Below, piece by piece: positions 27,048 to 37,200 of a DNA stretch of 50,766 nucleotides; position 1 is the first letter of the stretch; each line of letters starts with the position of its first letter. The stretch lies in assembly GCA_001464215.1 (NCBI GenBank), contig LNEZ01000059.1, positions 1-50,766 on the forward strand, read 5' to 3'. This DNA is from Rhizobiales bacterium Ga0077548. Its GTDB lineage: Bacteria; Pseudomonadota; Alphaproteobacteria; Rhizobiales; Xanthobacteraceae. Below the pieces are notes generated by a model that did no database searches, was not told the DNA's origin, and saw only the letters and a program-made list of their open reading frames with translations. Position numbers and translations under genes: made by a program.

Positions 27048-27878
27048 ATGTCGCTGCGGCGCTATCTCACGAGTCTCGCCATCTTCGCGTTTGCGATGGC
27101 GGCGATGTTTGCCGCCGTGCAGCCGTCCTTTGCCGAGGACGACGACGAGAACGAACCTAATTTCATGAGCAAGCTGCTGGGCTCTGTCGGCCTCCTGCAA
27201 CTACCCGGGCCGCAGATCGACTATCAGGAGCGCCCGCCGCTCGTGGTACCGCCGATCTCGCCTTACGTACAGCCGGTCGCGCCATCACTGCCGCCGAACG
27301 CGAACACCACGCAGCAAAATCCTTGGGACTTCAACGCGCCGCCGGCGCAGAACATTACCGCGGCTCCCGATAACCAGCGTCCGCCGCAAACCGCGCTGAC
27401 GCTGCCTCCGCCGGTCGAGCCCTACACCGCGCGTCAGCGTAATCCCGACTTCCCGCTCGATCCGGAAGTAAAGGCCGCGCAAAAGCGGAAAAAGAACCCC
27501 AAGAAAATGTTCTCGCGCGCCGAAGACGATCCGACCTACAGCGGCCGCACGTTGACGCCGGCGGAACTGGCTGCCGTGAAAGGCAGAGACAAGCAGGGCT
27601 CAGGAACCGACGCGACCGCGAACGAGGCGCAGTCGACAATTCAGCAGCTTGGCGTTCCCACGCTAACGAAAATGCTTCCCATGATCGGCAGAGAGAAAGA
27701 GAAGCCGGTTGAATTTACCGGCGAGCCTGAGCGTCAGACTTTGACGCAACCGCCATCCGGGTATCTGACGCCTTCGAAGAACGCGCCTTACGGCACGGTG
27801 TCGAAGGACAAGAATGGACGCGACGATACGAGAATCGTGCATCCCAATATGCCGGAGTATTCGGGCCCTCGCCAATAA
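27048..27878 (+). CDS. Secreted Pro-rich protein of unknown function
   Basis: I do not recognise a domain. The 276-residue product has a signal peptide (MSLRRYLTSLAIFAFAMAAMF, cleavage near SFAE), an acidic start EDDDENEP, a helix FMSKLLGSVGLLQLPG, and then a low-complexity body rich in Pro, Gln and Asn with few hydrophobic runs. RNPDFPLDPEVKAAQKRKKNPKK is the most structured-looking segment. It sits between lspA and the M16 peptidase pair on the same strand and may be an envelope protein made with them. An AGAGGCTAGCC ribosome site precedes the ATG. The hairpin GTTTCG/CGAAAC just after its stop has no T-run. Confidence 0.7.
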   Translation: MSLRRYLTSLAIFAFAMAAMFAAVQPSFAEDDDENEPNFMSKLLGSVGLLQLPGPQIDYQERPPLVVPPISPYVQPVAPSLPPNANTTQQNPWDFNAPPAQNITAAPDNQRPPQTALTLPPPVEPYTARQRNPDFPLDPEVKAAQKRKKNPKKMFSRAEDDPTYSGRTLTPAELAAVKGRDKQGSGTDATANEAQSTIQQLGVPTLTKMLPMIGREKEKPVEFTGEPERQTLTQPPSGYLTPSKNAPYGTVSKDKNGRDDTRIVHPNMPEYSGPRQ

Positions 27879-27946
27879 GGCGTGTTTCGCGAATACGAAA
27901 CGCGGCTGGCGCTTCCGGCGCCTGATATGAAGGAGTAGCCCAAAAC

Positions 27947-29326
27947 GTGCGAAGGGTCGTTATGAGCGCGATTGCGATTTGCGCGGCCGCCGGTTCGGCG
28001 GCTGTTCTCTTGCCCGGGACCGCGAAGACGCAGCCGCAAGGCTTGCAGGTGAGCGAGTTCAAACTCGCCAATGGCATGGAAGTGGTGGTGATCCCCGATC
28101 GCCGCACGCCGGTCGTGACCCACATGGTTTGGTACCGCATCGGCTCGGCCGACGAGACGCCGGGAAAATCGGGCCTCGCGCATTTCCTCGAACACCTGAT
28201 GTTCAAGGGCACCGAAAAGAATCCGGCCGGAAAGTTCTCGAAAGTCGTCGCCACCATTGGCGGGCAGGAAAACGCTTTCACCTCGCAGGACTACACCGCC
28301 TATTTCCAGCGCGTGACCAAGGAAAATCTCGAACAGGTGATGACCTTTGAAGCCGATCGCATGACCGGGCTTCGCCTGACCGACGAAGTGGTGTTGCCCG
28401 AACGCGAAGTCGTAATCGAAGAGCGCCGCACACGCACTGACAACGACCCCGGCGCGCAACTCGCCGAAGCGCTCAGCGCCGCGCTCTACGTCAATCATCC
28501 CTATGGCCGGCCGATCATCGGCTGGATGCATGAAATCCGGCAGCTCAGCCGCGAGAATGCGCTCGATTTCTATAAACGCTTCTACACGCCGAATAACGCG
28601 GTGCTTATTCTGGCGGGCGATATCGACGACAAGGAAGCGCGCGAACTTGCCGAGAGAATCTACGGCAAGGTGCCGCGCGTGGCCGATATCGCTCCGCGTG
28701 TCCGTCCGGTCGAGCCGGAACCGCGCGCACATCGCCGCATCTCGCTCACCGATCAGCGCGTGCAGCAGCCTTCGATGTCGCGCTATTACCTCGTTCCGTC
28801 TTATCGCACCGCGACCGGCAACGAAGCGGAGGCACTCGAAATACTCTCGCACGTGCTTGGCGGCGGCCAGACCAGCCGCCTTTATAGCGCATTGGTCGTC
28901 GAAAAGGGGATCGCTGCGAATGCAGGCTCCTGGTATCAAGGCACGTCGTTAGACGCGACGCGCTTCGGAGTTTATGCCTCGCCGCGTCCCGGCACCACGC
29001 TGGAAGCGCTGGAAGCCGCACTCGACGAAGTCATCGAGAAAGTCGCGAAAAACGGCGTCGAAGCCGAAGAGGTCGAGCGCGTGAAGACCCGGATCATCGC
29101 GTCAACGATATTCTCGCAGGACAATCAGACCACGCTCGCGCGCATTTATGGTGCCGCGCTGACCACCGGTCTCACCGCCGGTTCGGTGAAAGAGTGGCCC
29201 GCAAAGGTCCGCTCGGTAACGCCGGCGGATGTGCAGGCCGCCGCGAAAAACTGGCTGGATCTGCGCCGCGCCGTGACCGGCTATCTGCTTCGTCCGCAAC
29301 AGGCTTCGCCGGAGAAGCGCACGTGA
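27947..29326 (+). CDS. M16 zinc metallopeptidase, catalytic subunit
   Basis: 459 residues with a signal peptide and the inverted zinc motif HxxEH in GLAHFLEHLMFKGTEK, plus the downstream Glu in EREVVIEERRTRTD. It belongs to the bacterial processing-peptidase-like M16B group acting in the periplasm. The C-terminal half (LSHVLGGGQTSRLYSALV) forms the second lobe of the clamshell. GTG at 27947 is chosen because AAGGAG lies 9 bases upstream. The next gene encodes a partner without the zinc motif and overlaps by one base (TGATG), so the two probably form an active/inactive heterodimer like the mitochondrial and bacterial M16B pairs. Confidence 0.93.
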   Translation: MRRVVMSAIAICAAAGSAAVLLPGTAKTQPQGLQVSEFKLANGMEVVVIPDRRTPVVTHMVWYRIGSADETPGKSGLAHFLEHLMFKGTEKNPAGKFSKVVATIGGQENAFTSQDYTAYFQRVTKENLEQVMTFEADRMTGLRLTDEVVLPEREVVIEERRTRTDNDPGAQLAEALSAALYVNHPYGRPIIGWMHEIRQLSRENALDFYKRFYTPNNAVLILAGDIDDKEARELAERIYGKVPRVADIAPRVRPVEPEPRAHRRISLTDQRVQQPSMSRYYLVPSYRTATGNEAEALEILSHVLGGGQTSRLYSALVVEKGIAANAGSWYQGTSLDATRFGVYASPRPGTTLEALEAALDEVIEKVAKNGVEAEEVERVKTRIIASTIFSQDNQTTLARIYGAALTTGLTAGSVKEWPAKVRSVTPADVQAAAKNWLDLRRAVTGYLLRPQQASPEKRT

Positions 29327-30651
29327 TGCCGCTTCGCCAGGCGAGCCTCCGCCATAGTTTCTTGAAGGGTATTGCGATGGCTCTCGCCTTGTTCACGGCG
29401 TCAAGCGCTGCCGATGCGCAGGTAGGCAAGATCGAACGGTTGAAGACGCCGGCCGGCATCGAAGTCTGGTTTGTGCGCGACGACACGCTTCCGATCCTCT
29501 CGATCAACTTTGCCTTCGACGGCGGCGCCTCGCAGGACCCAGCGGATCGCGCGGGCCTCGCTTACATGACTGCTGCGATGCTCGACGAGGGCGCGGGCGA
29601 ATTGAACGCGAAGCAGTTTCAGGAGCGTCTCGAGCGCCGCGCGATTTCGCTGAGCTATAATGCCGACCGCGATACCTTCCGCGGCACGGTGCGGGTGTTG
29701 AGCGAACATCGCGACGAAGCCTTCGAACTGCTGCGCCTGTCGCTGAATACGCCGCGGTTCGAGCAGGAAGCGATCGACCGCATTCGCGCGAGCATTCTCG
29801 CGGCCTATAAGCGCTCGCTCACGAACCCGGATGAGGTGGCGGGGCTACGCTGGTTTGCGCAGGCATTTCCGAACCATCCTTATGGCCGCGCGGTCAAAGG
29901 CGACGAGAAGTCGATCTCCGGGATCGAGCGTTCGATGCTGTTCGATTATGCGAAGAAGAATCTGGCGCGCTCGAACCTGAAGATCGCAGTCGTTGGCTCG
30001 ATAGAAAGCGCGGAGCTTGCCCGCTTGATCGATCATGCCTTCGCGAAGCTGCCTGCCAAGGCCGAACTTGCCGTAATTCCGGAAGTGAAGCCGCAATCGC
30101 TGGGCCGCCGGGAAGTTGTCGATCTCAATATCCCGCAGACCACGATTACCTTCGGTGGCATCGGACTGAAGCGCAAAGATCCGGATTTCATGCCGGCATT
30201 CGTGCTGAACCATGTGCTCGGCGGCGGTTCGTTTTCTTCGCGGCTTTACCGCGAGGTCCGGGAGAAGCGCGGGCTTGCCTACTCGGTATATTCATACCTC
30301 GCGACGCTCGATCACTCCGGGATGTTCATGGGTGGGACCTCGACGCGCAACGACCGCGCCGCAGAGGCGCTTCAGATTATCGAGGAAGAAATCGTCCGGG
30401 CGCAGGCCAAGAGTTATTTGACCGGTTCCTATCTGCTGCATTTCGATACCTCCGCGAAGGTCGCATCGCAGCTTCTTGAAATTCAGCTTCAGGAGCTTGG
30501 AATCGACTATTTCGAGCGCCGGAACAAAATGGTTAACGCGGTTAGCGCCGAAGATGTACGCCGCGCTGCAAAGAGATTTTTGGCGGACAGCAAGCTTCTC
30601 GTGATTATGGTGGGGAGACCCGCGCCGTTATCCAAATCCAACGGCGGCTAA
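29326..30651 (+). CDS. M16 peptidase family, non-catalytic partner
   Basis: The 441-residue product has a signal peptide ending near AADAQ and the M16 fold (FAFDGGASQDPADRAGLAYMTAAMLDEGAGELNA), but the HxxEH zinc site is replaced by AYMTAAML. The second-lobe markers FVLNHVLGGGSFSSRLYREVREKRGLAYSVYSY are well kept; the Arg/Tyr pair there binds substrate in active M16B pairs. It likely supplies that half-site to the upstream catalytic subunit. The ATG overlaps the previous stop by one base, so translation is coupled. Substrate is unknown. Confidence 0.92.
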   Translation: MPLRQASLRHSFLKGIAMALALFTASSAADAQVGKIERLKTPAGIEVWFVRDDTLPILSINFAFDGGASQDPADRAGLAYMTAAMLDEGAGELNAKQFQERLERRAISLSYNADRDTFRGTVRVLSEHRDEAFELLRLSLNTPRFEQEAIDRIRASILAAYKRSLTNPDEVAGLRWFAQAFPNHPYGRAVKGDEKSISGIERSMLFDYAKKNLARSNLKIAVVGSIESAELARLIDHAFAKLPAKAELAVIPEVKPQSLGRREVVDLNIPQTTITFGGIGLKRKDPDFMPAFVLNHVLGGGSFSSRLYREVREKRGLAYSVYSYLATLDHSGMFMGGTSTRNDRAAEALQIIEEEIVRAQAKSYLTGSYLLHFDTSAKVASQLLEIQLQELGIDYFERRNKMVNAVSAEDVRRAAKRFLADSKLLVIMVGRPAPLSKSNGG

Positions 30652-30715
30652 TTTCTAAGGGTTCGCGAGCGCCCGTCTCGCTGTTATGATGGGCGTACTG
30701 AGGGAGTGGGTAAGT

Positions 30716-31537
30716 ATGCGTAAAACTTCCAGGCAAAGCCTGCATATGCAGGGCTGGGCGGCCGCTATGCTTGTCGGTCTTCTGGCTGGGTGCAGCACGA
30801 TCGAGAACGTCGTAGGCCCCATCGGAAACATGGGCGTTGGCGATCTCTTCAAGCAGGGTCCGGCTCCCGCCGACCCCGATAATCCGAACGCAAATCCGAC
30901 TGCGCGGGTGAATGCGGACGACGATTGCCCGAGCGCGAACATTCGTCAGGGCGCGAGCGCCTGGGCGCAGAACGCGGGTCAGGGCCCGACCAACGTGCGC
31001 TATCAGGCGAGCATCGTGCAGATTGCGCGCGAATGCGCCGTACTCGGCAGCACCATGACCATCAAGGTCGGCGTCGAGGGCCGGCTTGTTGTCGGACCGA
31101 AGGGCACGCCCGGCACGGTCAGCGTGCCGCTGCGTATTGCGCTCGTGCAGGAAGGCCCGCAGCCGCGGCCAATCGCTTCCAAGTTCTATGCAGTTCAGGT
31201 CAACGTCCCGCCGGGATCGACGCAGGTGCCCTTCACGCAGATCGAGGATGACCTGACCTTTCCGCTGCCGGCAGACAAGAATATCGAGAAATACGTGATC
31301 TATGTCGGCTTCGATCCGCAAGGCGTGCCGCCGGCCGCCAAGGCGAAGGCACAGCCGAAGCCGAAACCGAAGCCCGCGCCGAAGAAGCAGGCTGCTCCGC
31401 CGCCGCAATCGCAGCAGCAGAACCCGCCTGCGTTCCAGCCGCCGCCGAGTTCGCAACAGCAGCCGACGTTCCAGCAGCCGCAGCAGCAACAGGCGCCTTC
31501 GAACGTGCCGACGTTCGATCCTCCGCCGCGGCAATAA
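30716..31537 (+). CDS. Lipoprotein with low-complexity Pro/Gln tail, function unknown
   Basis: 273 residues. The lipobox LLAGCS puts the lipidated Cys near residue 26, so the protein is anchored in the envelope after LspA processing. Residues 60-200 form a beta-rich region (DCPSANIRQGASAWAQ, VRYQASIVQIARECAVLGSTMTIKVGVEGR) that resembles a conserved Bradyrhizobiaceae domain without assigned role. The last 75 residues are Lys/Pro then Pro/Gln repeats and may span the periplasm or peptidoglycan. Start ATG at 30716 has GGGAGTGGG upstream; an earlier ATG at 30686 would push the signal sequence inward. It ends at a strong bidirectional terminator. Confidence 0.75.
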   Translation: MRKTSRQSLHMQGWAAAMLVGLLAGCSTIENVVGPIGNMGVGDLFKQGPAPADPDNPNANPTARVNADDDCPSANIRQGASAWAQNAGQGPTNVRYQASIVQIARECAVLGSTMTIKVGVEGRLVVGPKGTPGTVSVPLRIALVQEGPQPRPIASKFYAVQVNVPPGSTQVPFTQIEDDLTFPLPADKNIEKYVIYVGFDPQGVPPAAKAKAQPKPKPKPAPKKQAAPPPQSQQQNPPAFQPPPSSQQQPTFQQPQQQQAPSNVPTFDPPPRQ

Positions 31538-31552
31538 CGGCGTAACGCTAAG

Positions 31553-31583
31553 AAAACGGCCAGCCTCTCGGCTGGCCGTTTTT
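31553..31583. terminator. Bidirectional terminator between the lipoprotein and atpF
   Basis: AAAACGGCCAGCC, loop TCTC, GGCTGGCCGTTTTT. The 10-bp GC-rich stem has A's before and T's after it, so it can stop transcription from the lipoprotein gene rightward and from the F0 operon leftward. Confidence 0.92.
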
Positions 31584-31602
31584 CTTTGTCTGGTTGCAGG
31601 TG

Positions 31603-32094
31603 TTAGCCGAGGCGGGACTTCACGTCCTTGATCGCGCTCTCGAGCAACGCCTTGCCTTCGGCACCCTTCGCGGTTTCCGCGACGATGGTTTCGGCGGCTT
31701 TGACGGCTGCATCGGCGGCAGCCGAGCGAACTTCGGCCATTGCCTGCTGTTCGGCCTGCGCGATCTTGGTTTCCGCCATCTTGGTACGGCGCGCGACGAA
31801 TTCCTCAAGGCGGGTCTTGGCTTCGGCTGCGATCTGCTTCGCTTCGGAGTTCGCCTGCGCGATAATTGCCTGCGCTTCGCCTTCGGCCTCGCGTGCCTTG
31901 CGCTTGTATTCTGCCAAGAGCTTTTCGGCTTCGTCCTTCAGGCGTTTGGCTTCTTCGAGTTCGGCTTTGATCGCGGTGCCACGGCTATCGAGTGCGCCTG
32001 CGACCGTGCGGTGTACGCCGAATTTCAGCGCGATCAGGATGAAGACCACGAAGGAGAGGGCAACCCAGAAGTCGGTTCCGTACAGAAAATCCAA
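31603..32094 (-). CDS. atpF: ATP synthase F0 subunit b
   Basis: About 163 residues: one N-terminal membrane helix (DFWVALSFVVFILIAL) followed by a long Ala/Glu/Lys-rich coiled coil that forms the peripheral stalk tying F1 to F0. No ATG is available. TTG at 32094 is preferred because AGGAGAG lies 5-7 bases upstream; the TTG at 32109 overlaps the b' stop but has no ribosome site. It is the last gene of atpI-atpB-atpE-atpG-atpF and ends at a strong terminator. The separate F1 operon is not in this window, as usual in alphaproteobacteria. Confidence 0.93.
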   Translation of the reverse strand: MDFLYGTDFWVALSFVVFILIALKFGVHRTVAGALDSRGTAIKAELEEAKRLKDEAEKLLAEYKRKAREAEGEAQAIIAQANSEAKQIAAEAKTRLEEFVARRTKMAETKIAQAEQQAMAEVRSAAADAAVKAAETIVAETAKGAEGKALLESAIKDVKSRLG

Positions 32095-32105
32095 GGTAGC
32101 TCTCC

Positions 32106-32633
32106 TCAATGCAGCGCGGCGTCGACCGCGCGCTCCACCGATTGCTTCGCCGGAGCCTTGCCGGTGAGCCGTTCCACGATCAGCCCGGCGGTATCGACCG
32201 CGATGCCGCGCACATTCGACATCGCTGCCGACTTGGTCGATGCGATCTGCGCTTCGGCGGCATCCAGCTTGGTCTTGAGACCGGCCTCCAGCTGCTTGCG
32301 CTGGGCTTCCGCTTCGGCCGCTGCCTTCGCCTGAGACTCGGAAGCGAGTGCCTGCGCTTTCGCGCGGGCGTCGGCGAGGGCCTTCTCGTAAGAAGCCTGT
32401 GCCGCTTCGCTTTCGTTCTTGGCGCGGTTCGCGGTTTCGAGGTCGCTCTCGATTTTCGCGTTACGGCCGGCAATCACGCCGCCAAGGCGCGGCAGCGCGA
32501 CGCGTGAAAGCAAGACGTAGAGGGCGACAAAGCACAGCACGAGCCAGAAGATCTGCGAAGGAAACGTTTCGCCCTGGAACGGGGGAAACGGCGCCTTCGT
32601 CTGGGCCTGTGTCGTGGTGGTGTTCGTCGCCAT
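32106..32633 (-). CDS. atpG: ATP synthase F0 subunit b'
   Basis: 175 residues with a polar leader (MATNTTTTQAQTKAPFPPF), one membrane helix (FWLVLCFVALYVLLSRVALPRL) and a long Ala-rich coiled coil. Alphaproteobacteria and phototrophs use a b/b' heterodimer as peripheral stalk rather than a b2 homodimer, and the order c-b'-b here fits b' in this slot. GVIAGRNAKIESDLETANRAKNE is the family's start of the coiled coil. It begins 24 bases after atpE. The symbol atpG is the Rhizobiales usage; elsewhere it is called atpF' or atpX. Confidence 0.92.
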   Translation of the reverse strand: MATNTTTTQAQTKAPFPPFQGETFPSQIFWLVLCFVALYVLLSRVALPRLGGVIAGRNAKIESDLETANRAKNESEAAQASYEKALADARAKAQALASESQAKAAAEAEAQRKQLEAGLKTKLDAAEAQIASTKSAAMSNVRGIAVDTAGLIVERLTGKAPAKQSVERAVDAALH

Positions 32634-32657
32634 TACGGTAGCTCGCTTTTCGTTCGC

Positions 32658-32897
32658 TTAGACGGCAAACAGGAGGAGGAGCGCGATCAAGAGCGAGAAG
32701 ATGCCGAGCGCTTCGGTCACGGCGAAGCCGAAAATCAGATTGCCGAACTGGCCCTGTGCTGCGGCCGGGTTGCGGAGCGCGGCGGAGAGATAGTTGCCGA
32801 AGATGAGACCGACGCCGACGCCGGCGCCGCCCATGCCGATCGCGGCGATGCCGGCACCGATCAGACGGCCAAGTTCTTTTGCTGCTACTGGATCCAT
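32658..32897 (-). CDS. atpE: ATP synthase F0 subunit c
   Basis: A 79-residue hairpin of two membrane helices. Helix 1 has the Gly-rich [14 protein letters not shown] packing motif, the polar loop is RNPAAAQGQ, and helix 2 carries the proton-binding Glu in [24 protein letters not shown]. The length and sequence are typical of alphaproteobacterial c subunits. The Glu site lacks the additional Na+-binding pattern, so H+ is the likely coupling ion. An AGAGGAG ribosome site precedes the ATG, fitting the high copy number of c. Confidence 0.97.
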   Translation of the reverse strand: MDPVAAKELGRLIGAGIAAIGMGGAGVGVGLIFGNYLSAALRNPAAAQGQFGNLIFGFAVTEALGIFSLLIALLLLFAV

Positions 32898-32940
32898 AAC
32901 GAAACTCCTCTGGAGGCTTTCTGGTTGAACTGTTCGGCCG

Positions 32941-33690
32941 TTAGTGGCCGGGGTGAATTGCGTCGTTGAGATAGAGACAGGTGAGAATGGTGAAGACGTA
33001 GGCCTGCAGGAACGCGACCAGGAATTCGAGTGCGGTCAGCGCGATCAGCATACTGAAAGGAAGGATGCCGACGAGCCAGCCGGCGACGCCGAGCGAGGTC
33101 GCGAGCAAGCCGATGAAGCTCGCGAAAACCTTAAGCGTAATGTGACCCGCGAGCATATTCGCAAACAGTCGCACCGAGAGCGAAAGCGGGCGCGAAAGGA
33201 ACGACAGAATTTCGATCACCACGATCAGCGGCATGACGAACATCGGCACGCCCGACGGCCAGAACAGCTTGAAGAACTTGAAGCCGTTTTTGTAGATGCC
33301 GTAGATGATGACGGTGAGGATGACGAGCGCGGCGAGCGCACCGGTGATTGCGATGTGGCTCATCACCGTGAAGAAGCCGGGGATCATGCCGAACATATTC
33401 AGCACGAGAATGAACGTGAACAGCGAGAACACGAGCGGGAAGAATTTCATCCCCTCGTTGCCGGCGGTACTTCGGACCGTTCCCGCCACGAACTCGTAGG
33501 TTATCTCGGCGAGCGACTGCGCGCGGCCCGGAATTATGTTGCGGCCTGCGAGCATGATGCCGCCGACGATGAAGACGACCGCTGCGATCATGAAGACCGC
33601 CGAATTGGTGAGCGCGATCTCGTAAGGGCCGATGTGGCCCAAAGTCATGATCTTCTTGATCTGGAATTGTGCAATCGGATCAGCAGCCAT
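32941..33690 (-). CDS. atpB: ATP synthase F0 subunit a
   Basis: 249 residues, about five to six membrane helices. The essential Arg facing the c-ring is in [23 protein letters not shown]. Other family blocks are [30 protein letters not shown] and [29 protein letters not shown]. Subunit a forms the two proton half-channels in the inner membrane. It follows atpI after 36 bases and precedes atpE after 43 bases in the same transcript. Confidence 0.97.
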   Translation of the reverse strand: MAADPIAQFQIKKIMTLGHIGPYEIALTNSAVFMIAAVVFIVGGIMLAGRNIIPGRAQSLAEITYEFVAGTVRSTAGNEGMKFFPLVFSLFTFILVLNMFGMIPGFFTVMSHIAITGALAALVILTVIIYGIYKNGFKFFKLFWPSGVPMFVMPLIVVIEILSFLSRPLSLSVRLFANMLAGHITLKVFASFIGLLATSLGVAGWLVGILPFSMLIALTALEFLVAFLQAYVFTILTCLYLNDAIHPGH

Positions 33691-33726
33691 CGGTCCCGGT
33701 CTCTTATCGCGCGCGGTGCGCGCCAG

Positions 33727-34032
33727 TTATTTGTCCCGCCGCTCGCCGTATTTCGGCAAGGCGCCGATCGAGCGAAGCACATTCAAAACGCCGGCTGCGA
33801 AGCCGAGGAGAAGGAAAACGATCAACCCCCACGGCGACCATCCGGTGAGCTTGTCGAACGCCCACCCGACAGCGAAGCCTGCGACCACGCCACCGAAACG
33901 GTCCGCAGCGTTGGCCGAAGGCGCGGGTTGTTTCCGCATCTCCTCCGCTTCTCGCGCGTCGAGTTTTTCGTCGAGGCGTCGCAGCCTACCGGAAAGATCG
34001 TCCCCGCCGTTTCCTCTCTGGTCGCCGGTCAT
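33727..34032 (-). CDS. atpI: AtpZ/AtpI-family ATP synthase accessory protein
   Basis: 101 residues: a charged N-terminal half (LRRLDEKLDAREAEEMRKQ) and two membrane helices with FGGVVAGFAVGWAFDKLTG and GLIVFLLLGFAAGVLNVLRS. AtpI/AtpZ proteins are encoded first in F0 operons and help assemble the c-ring or supply Mg2+; they are not part of the finished enzyme. The start ATG at 34032 has GAAAGG just upstream. A good -35/-10 pair lies 55-83 bases before it. Confidence 0.9.
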   Translation of the reverse strand: MTGDQRGNGGDDLSGRLRRLDEKLDAREAEEMRKQPAPSANAADRFGGVVAGFAVGWAFDKLTGWSPWGLIVFLLLGFAAGVLNVLRSIGALPKYGERRDK

Positions 34033-34086
34033 CGGAAACCTTTCAAAAGTCGAGGAAAATAGCGGCTTCTCTCCGAAGCCGCGCGG

Positions 34087-34115
34087 ACCATAGTGAGGGG
34101 GTCTATGGGTGTCAA
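34087..34115 (-). promoter_or_regulatory. Sigma70-type promoter of the atpI-atpF operon
   Basis: On the minus strand TTGACA (34115-34110) is followed after exactly 17 bases by TATGGT (34092-34087). The -35 box is a perfect match and the -10 matches 4 of 6. Transcription would start near 34080, giving a leader of about 48 bases before the atpI ATG. Confidence 0.7.
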
Positions 34116-34216
34116 GAAACGTAAACGTCTCTTAACACTCTGTATTTGTTGAATAAACCGCCACTTTTACAAGGTGCGGCGGCGAGTCTCGGGAGGGCCG
34201 GAAGTCTCGCCCGAAA

Positions 34217-37200
34217 CTAGCCCGCTTCGCGGAAACTCTGCGCGGTCTGAAGGTCGACGGAGACAAGCTGTGAGACGCCACGCTCGGCCATCGTGACCCC
34301 GAACAGGCGGTCCATACGCGCCATCGTGATCGGATTATGGGTCACGGTGATGAAGCGGGTGTCGGTCTGGCGGGTCATTTCCTCGAGTAGGTTGCAGAAG
34401 CGCTCCACGTTCGAGTCATCTAACGGCGCATCGACTTCGTCGAGTACGCAGATCGGCGACGGATTGGTCAGGAACACTGCGAAAATGAGAGACAGGGCGG
34501 TCAGCGCCTGCTCGCCGCCCGATAAGAGCGAAAGCGACTGCGCCTTCTTGCCGGGAGGCTTCGCGATGATGTCGAGACCGGCTTCCAGCGGGTCTTCGGA
34601 GCCGGTGAGGACGAGTTCCGCCGTGCCGCCGGAGAACAGGCCGGTGAATAGCTTCTTGAAGTGCTCGTTCACGGTCTGGAACGAGGCGGTCAGGCGCTCG
34701 CGCGCTTCCTTGTCGAGGCTCTGAATGCCCTGACGGAGGCGCTTGATGGCTTCGACGAGGTCGTCGCGCTCGGAGGTGAGGCCGAGATGCTGCTTTTCGA
34801 CCTCGGTAAGCTCTTCGTCGGCGCGAAGGTTTACGGCACCCAGACGCTCGCGCTCGCGCTCGAGGCTCTCGAGCTTTTCCGCCACTGCCGCCGGGTCCGA
34901 TTCCGCGCCCTTGGTGTCGAGGGCTTCGGCAATGCGCTCGTCGGTCGGTTCGCCACCGAGGACTTCCGTCACTTCGCGGACAAGGTCGTTCTTGCGCTGC
35001 CGCGCACCCTCAAGGCGGGCCTCGTCACGCGCCGAGACTTCGCGCGCCGCCGAAAGGGCATCGCGCAATTCGCGCTCGGCCTTGTCGGCTTCGGCCACGA
35101 TCTGTTCGGCCGCCACCAGCTTGTCGTCGGCTTCGCGCTTTCTCGCCTCTGCCACGTTGATTTCGGTGAGCAACTTGCTGCGCTGCTCGGCAAATTTCGT
35201 GGGCGCATCGTCGAGCGAGGTGCGCTCATTCTTCGTTTCGGCAACGCGCTGCTCGATCGCGCCGATCTGAACTCCCGCGCGCTCCTCGCGCTCGCGCCAG
35301 GACGCACGCTCCGCGCCGATGGTAGAGAGCCTGTGCGCGCGCGCCGCGCGTTCGCGCTCGATGCCGTCGATATCGGCTTTTGCGTTCGTGTAGGCGGCGC
35401 GGTCGTTTGTAATGCGGATGCGTACGGCATTCAGCGCGGCTTCGTTCGCGGCGATCACGGGCAGCGAATTCAGCAAGTTTGCGGCCTCCAAAGAAGCGCT
35501 CTCTATTTCGGTCTTGTTCGCGAGCAACCGCGCACGCGCTTCGGACAGAGCTGAAAGCCGCGACTGCTGCTCGCCGGCGCCGCGCTCCGCTTCTGCAAGC
35601 GCCTGAAGTGCCGCGTCATAGGCGCTCTGCGCATTGCGCCACAACCCGCGGGCATTGAGTTCTTCCGTCTCGGCGGTGGCGAGACCGGCTTGCGCCTTGT
35701 CGTTCTCAGCCTTGGTTTTTGCGGCGGTATCGCGGGCCGCGGCAACTTCGCGGTCGATTTCGGCAAGACGATTGCGTGCGGCGAGGCGGCGCGCGGCTGC
35801 GGTCGGCGCATCGGCGGTGACGGTGTAGCCGTCCCAGCGCCACAGATCGCCTTCCATGGAGACGAGGCGCTGCCCGGCCGAAAGCTGCTTACGCAATACC
35901 GCGCCCTGACCGCGTGCGACCACGCCGATCTGCTTGAGACGACGGGCAAGCGCTTCCGGTGCATTCACGTGCGCGGTGAGCGGCTCGACACCGGCAGGCA
36001 GCGCGGGATCGGAACTGTTGGCATCTGCGCCTGCCCAGTGCATCGGGGACGCGGCGTCTAACGGCGCATCGAGTTCGTCACCGAGCGCGGCTGCGAGTGC
36101 CGCTTCATAACCGCTATCGACCTTGACCCGATCGACTGCGGGCGGAAACAGCGATTTCGACTGTTCGCCCAGCATCTTGGCAAGCGTGCGGGCTTCCGTT
36201 TCCAGCCGGTGGAGATGTTGTTCGGCCTGCTGCAGCGGTTGGCGCGCGACATCGAGCGCCTGGATCGCGGCGGAACGCGCGGCTTCCGCCTTGATCGCGG
36301 CTGCGTCGGTCTTGCCGACGTGTTCCTGCGCGGCCGTCGCGGCTGCACGGAGTTTCGCGAGTTCGCCGCCGTTTTCCGCAAGGCCTTGTCCTGCTTCCTG
36401 CTCGATCTGCACGATTTCGGCTGCGATCTTTGCAAGCCGGTCGCGGTGGCTGTTCATTGAGCCTTCGAGCGAACCGCGCTGCGCAACCAGCGAGGCGAGT
36501 TTCGCGGTGGCCGCGTCGAATTCTTTTTCGGTCGCGGCAAGCTGATGCTCGGCCGCGGCCATGCGTTCGCGCGCGGCGGCTTCGCCGCCCGAAACCGATT
36601 TTTCTTCCGCTGCCAGCGCTTCTTCTTCGCGCACGAGACGCGCCAAAACTTCGATCGCGTCATTCGCAAGTGCGCGCTCGCGCTCGATATCGGCGGCGAG
36701 CTGCGCGAGGCGGCGGTCGAGTTCGTCGGCGCGGCTTTTCGCGCGGGCTTCTTCCTTGTCGAGGTCGGCGCTTGCGAGGTTGAGGCGCTGCAGCGCGGCA
36801 CCCGCAATCGCGGCCTGTTCGCGTGCGGGGTTCAACTGCTCGCCGGCTCCGCTTTGCTTGCGGCTCGCTTCGAGATGCAATTTCGTCTGGTCGGCAACCG
36901 CGCGGACCGCGAGATCGCGCGTGCGTTCGGCTTCCGAAATCTGGGCTTCCGCTTCGCGCCAGCGCAGCGCCATGAGCAACGCCTGACGGCGGCGGATTTC
37001 GGCGGAGACATTCTTATAGCGGACAGTCTGGCGTGCCTGACGCTTCAGGCTGTCCATCTGGGTTGCGATCTGGCCGATCACGTCTTCGAGGCGCTGCAAA
37101 TTCGTCTCGGCGGCGCGGAGCCGCGTCTCGGCTTCGTGCTTGCGCGCGTGGAGACCAGAAATACCCGCGGCTTCTTCCAGGATCCTGCGGCGCGCTTCCG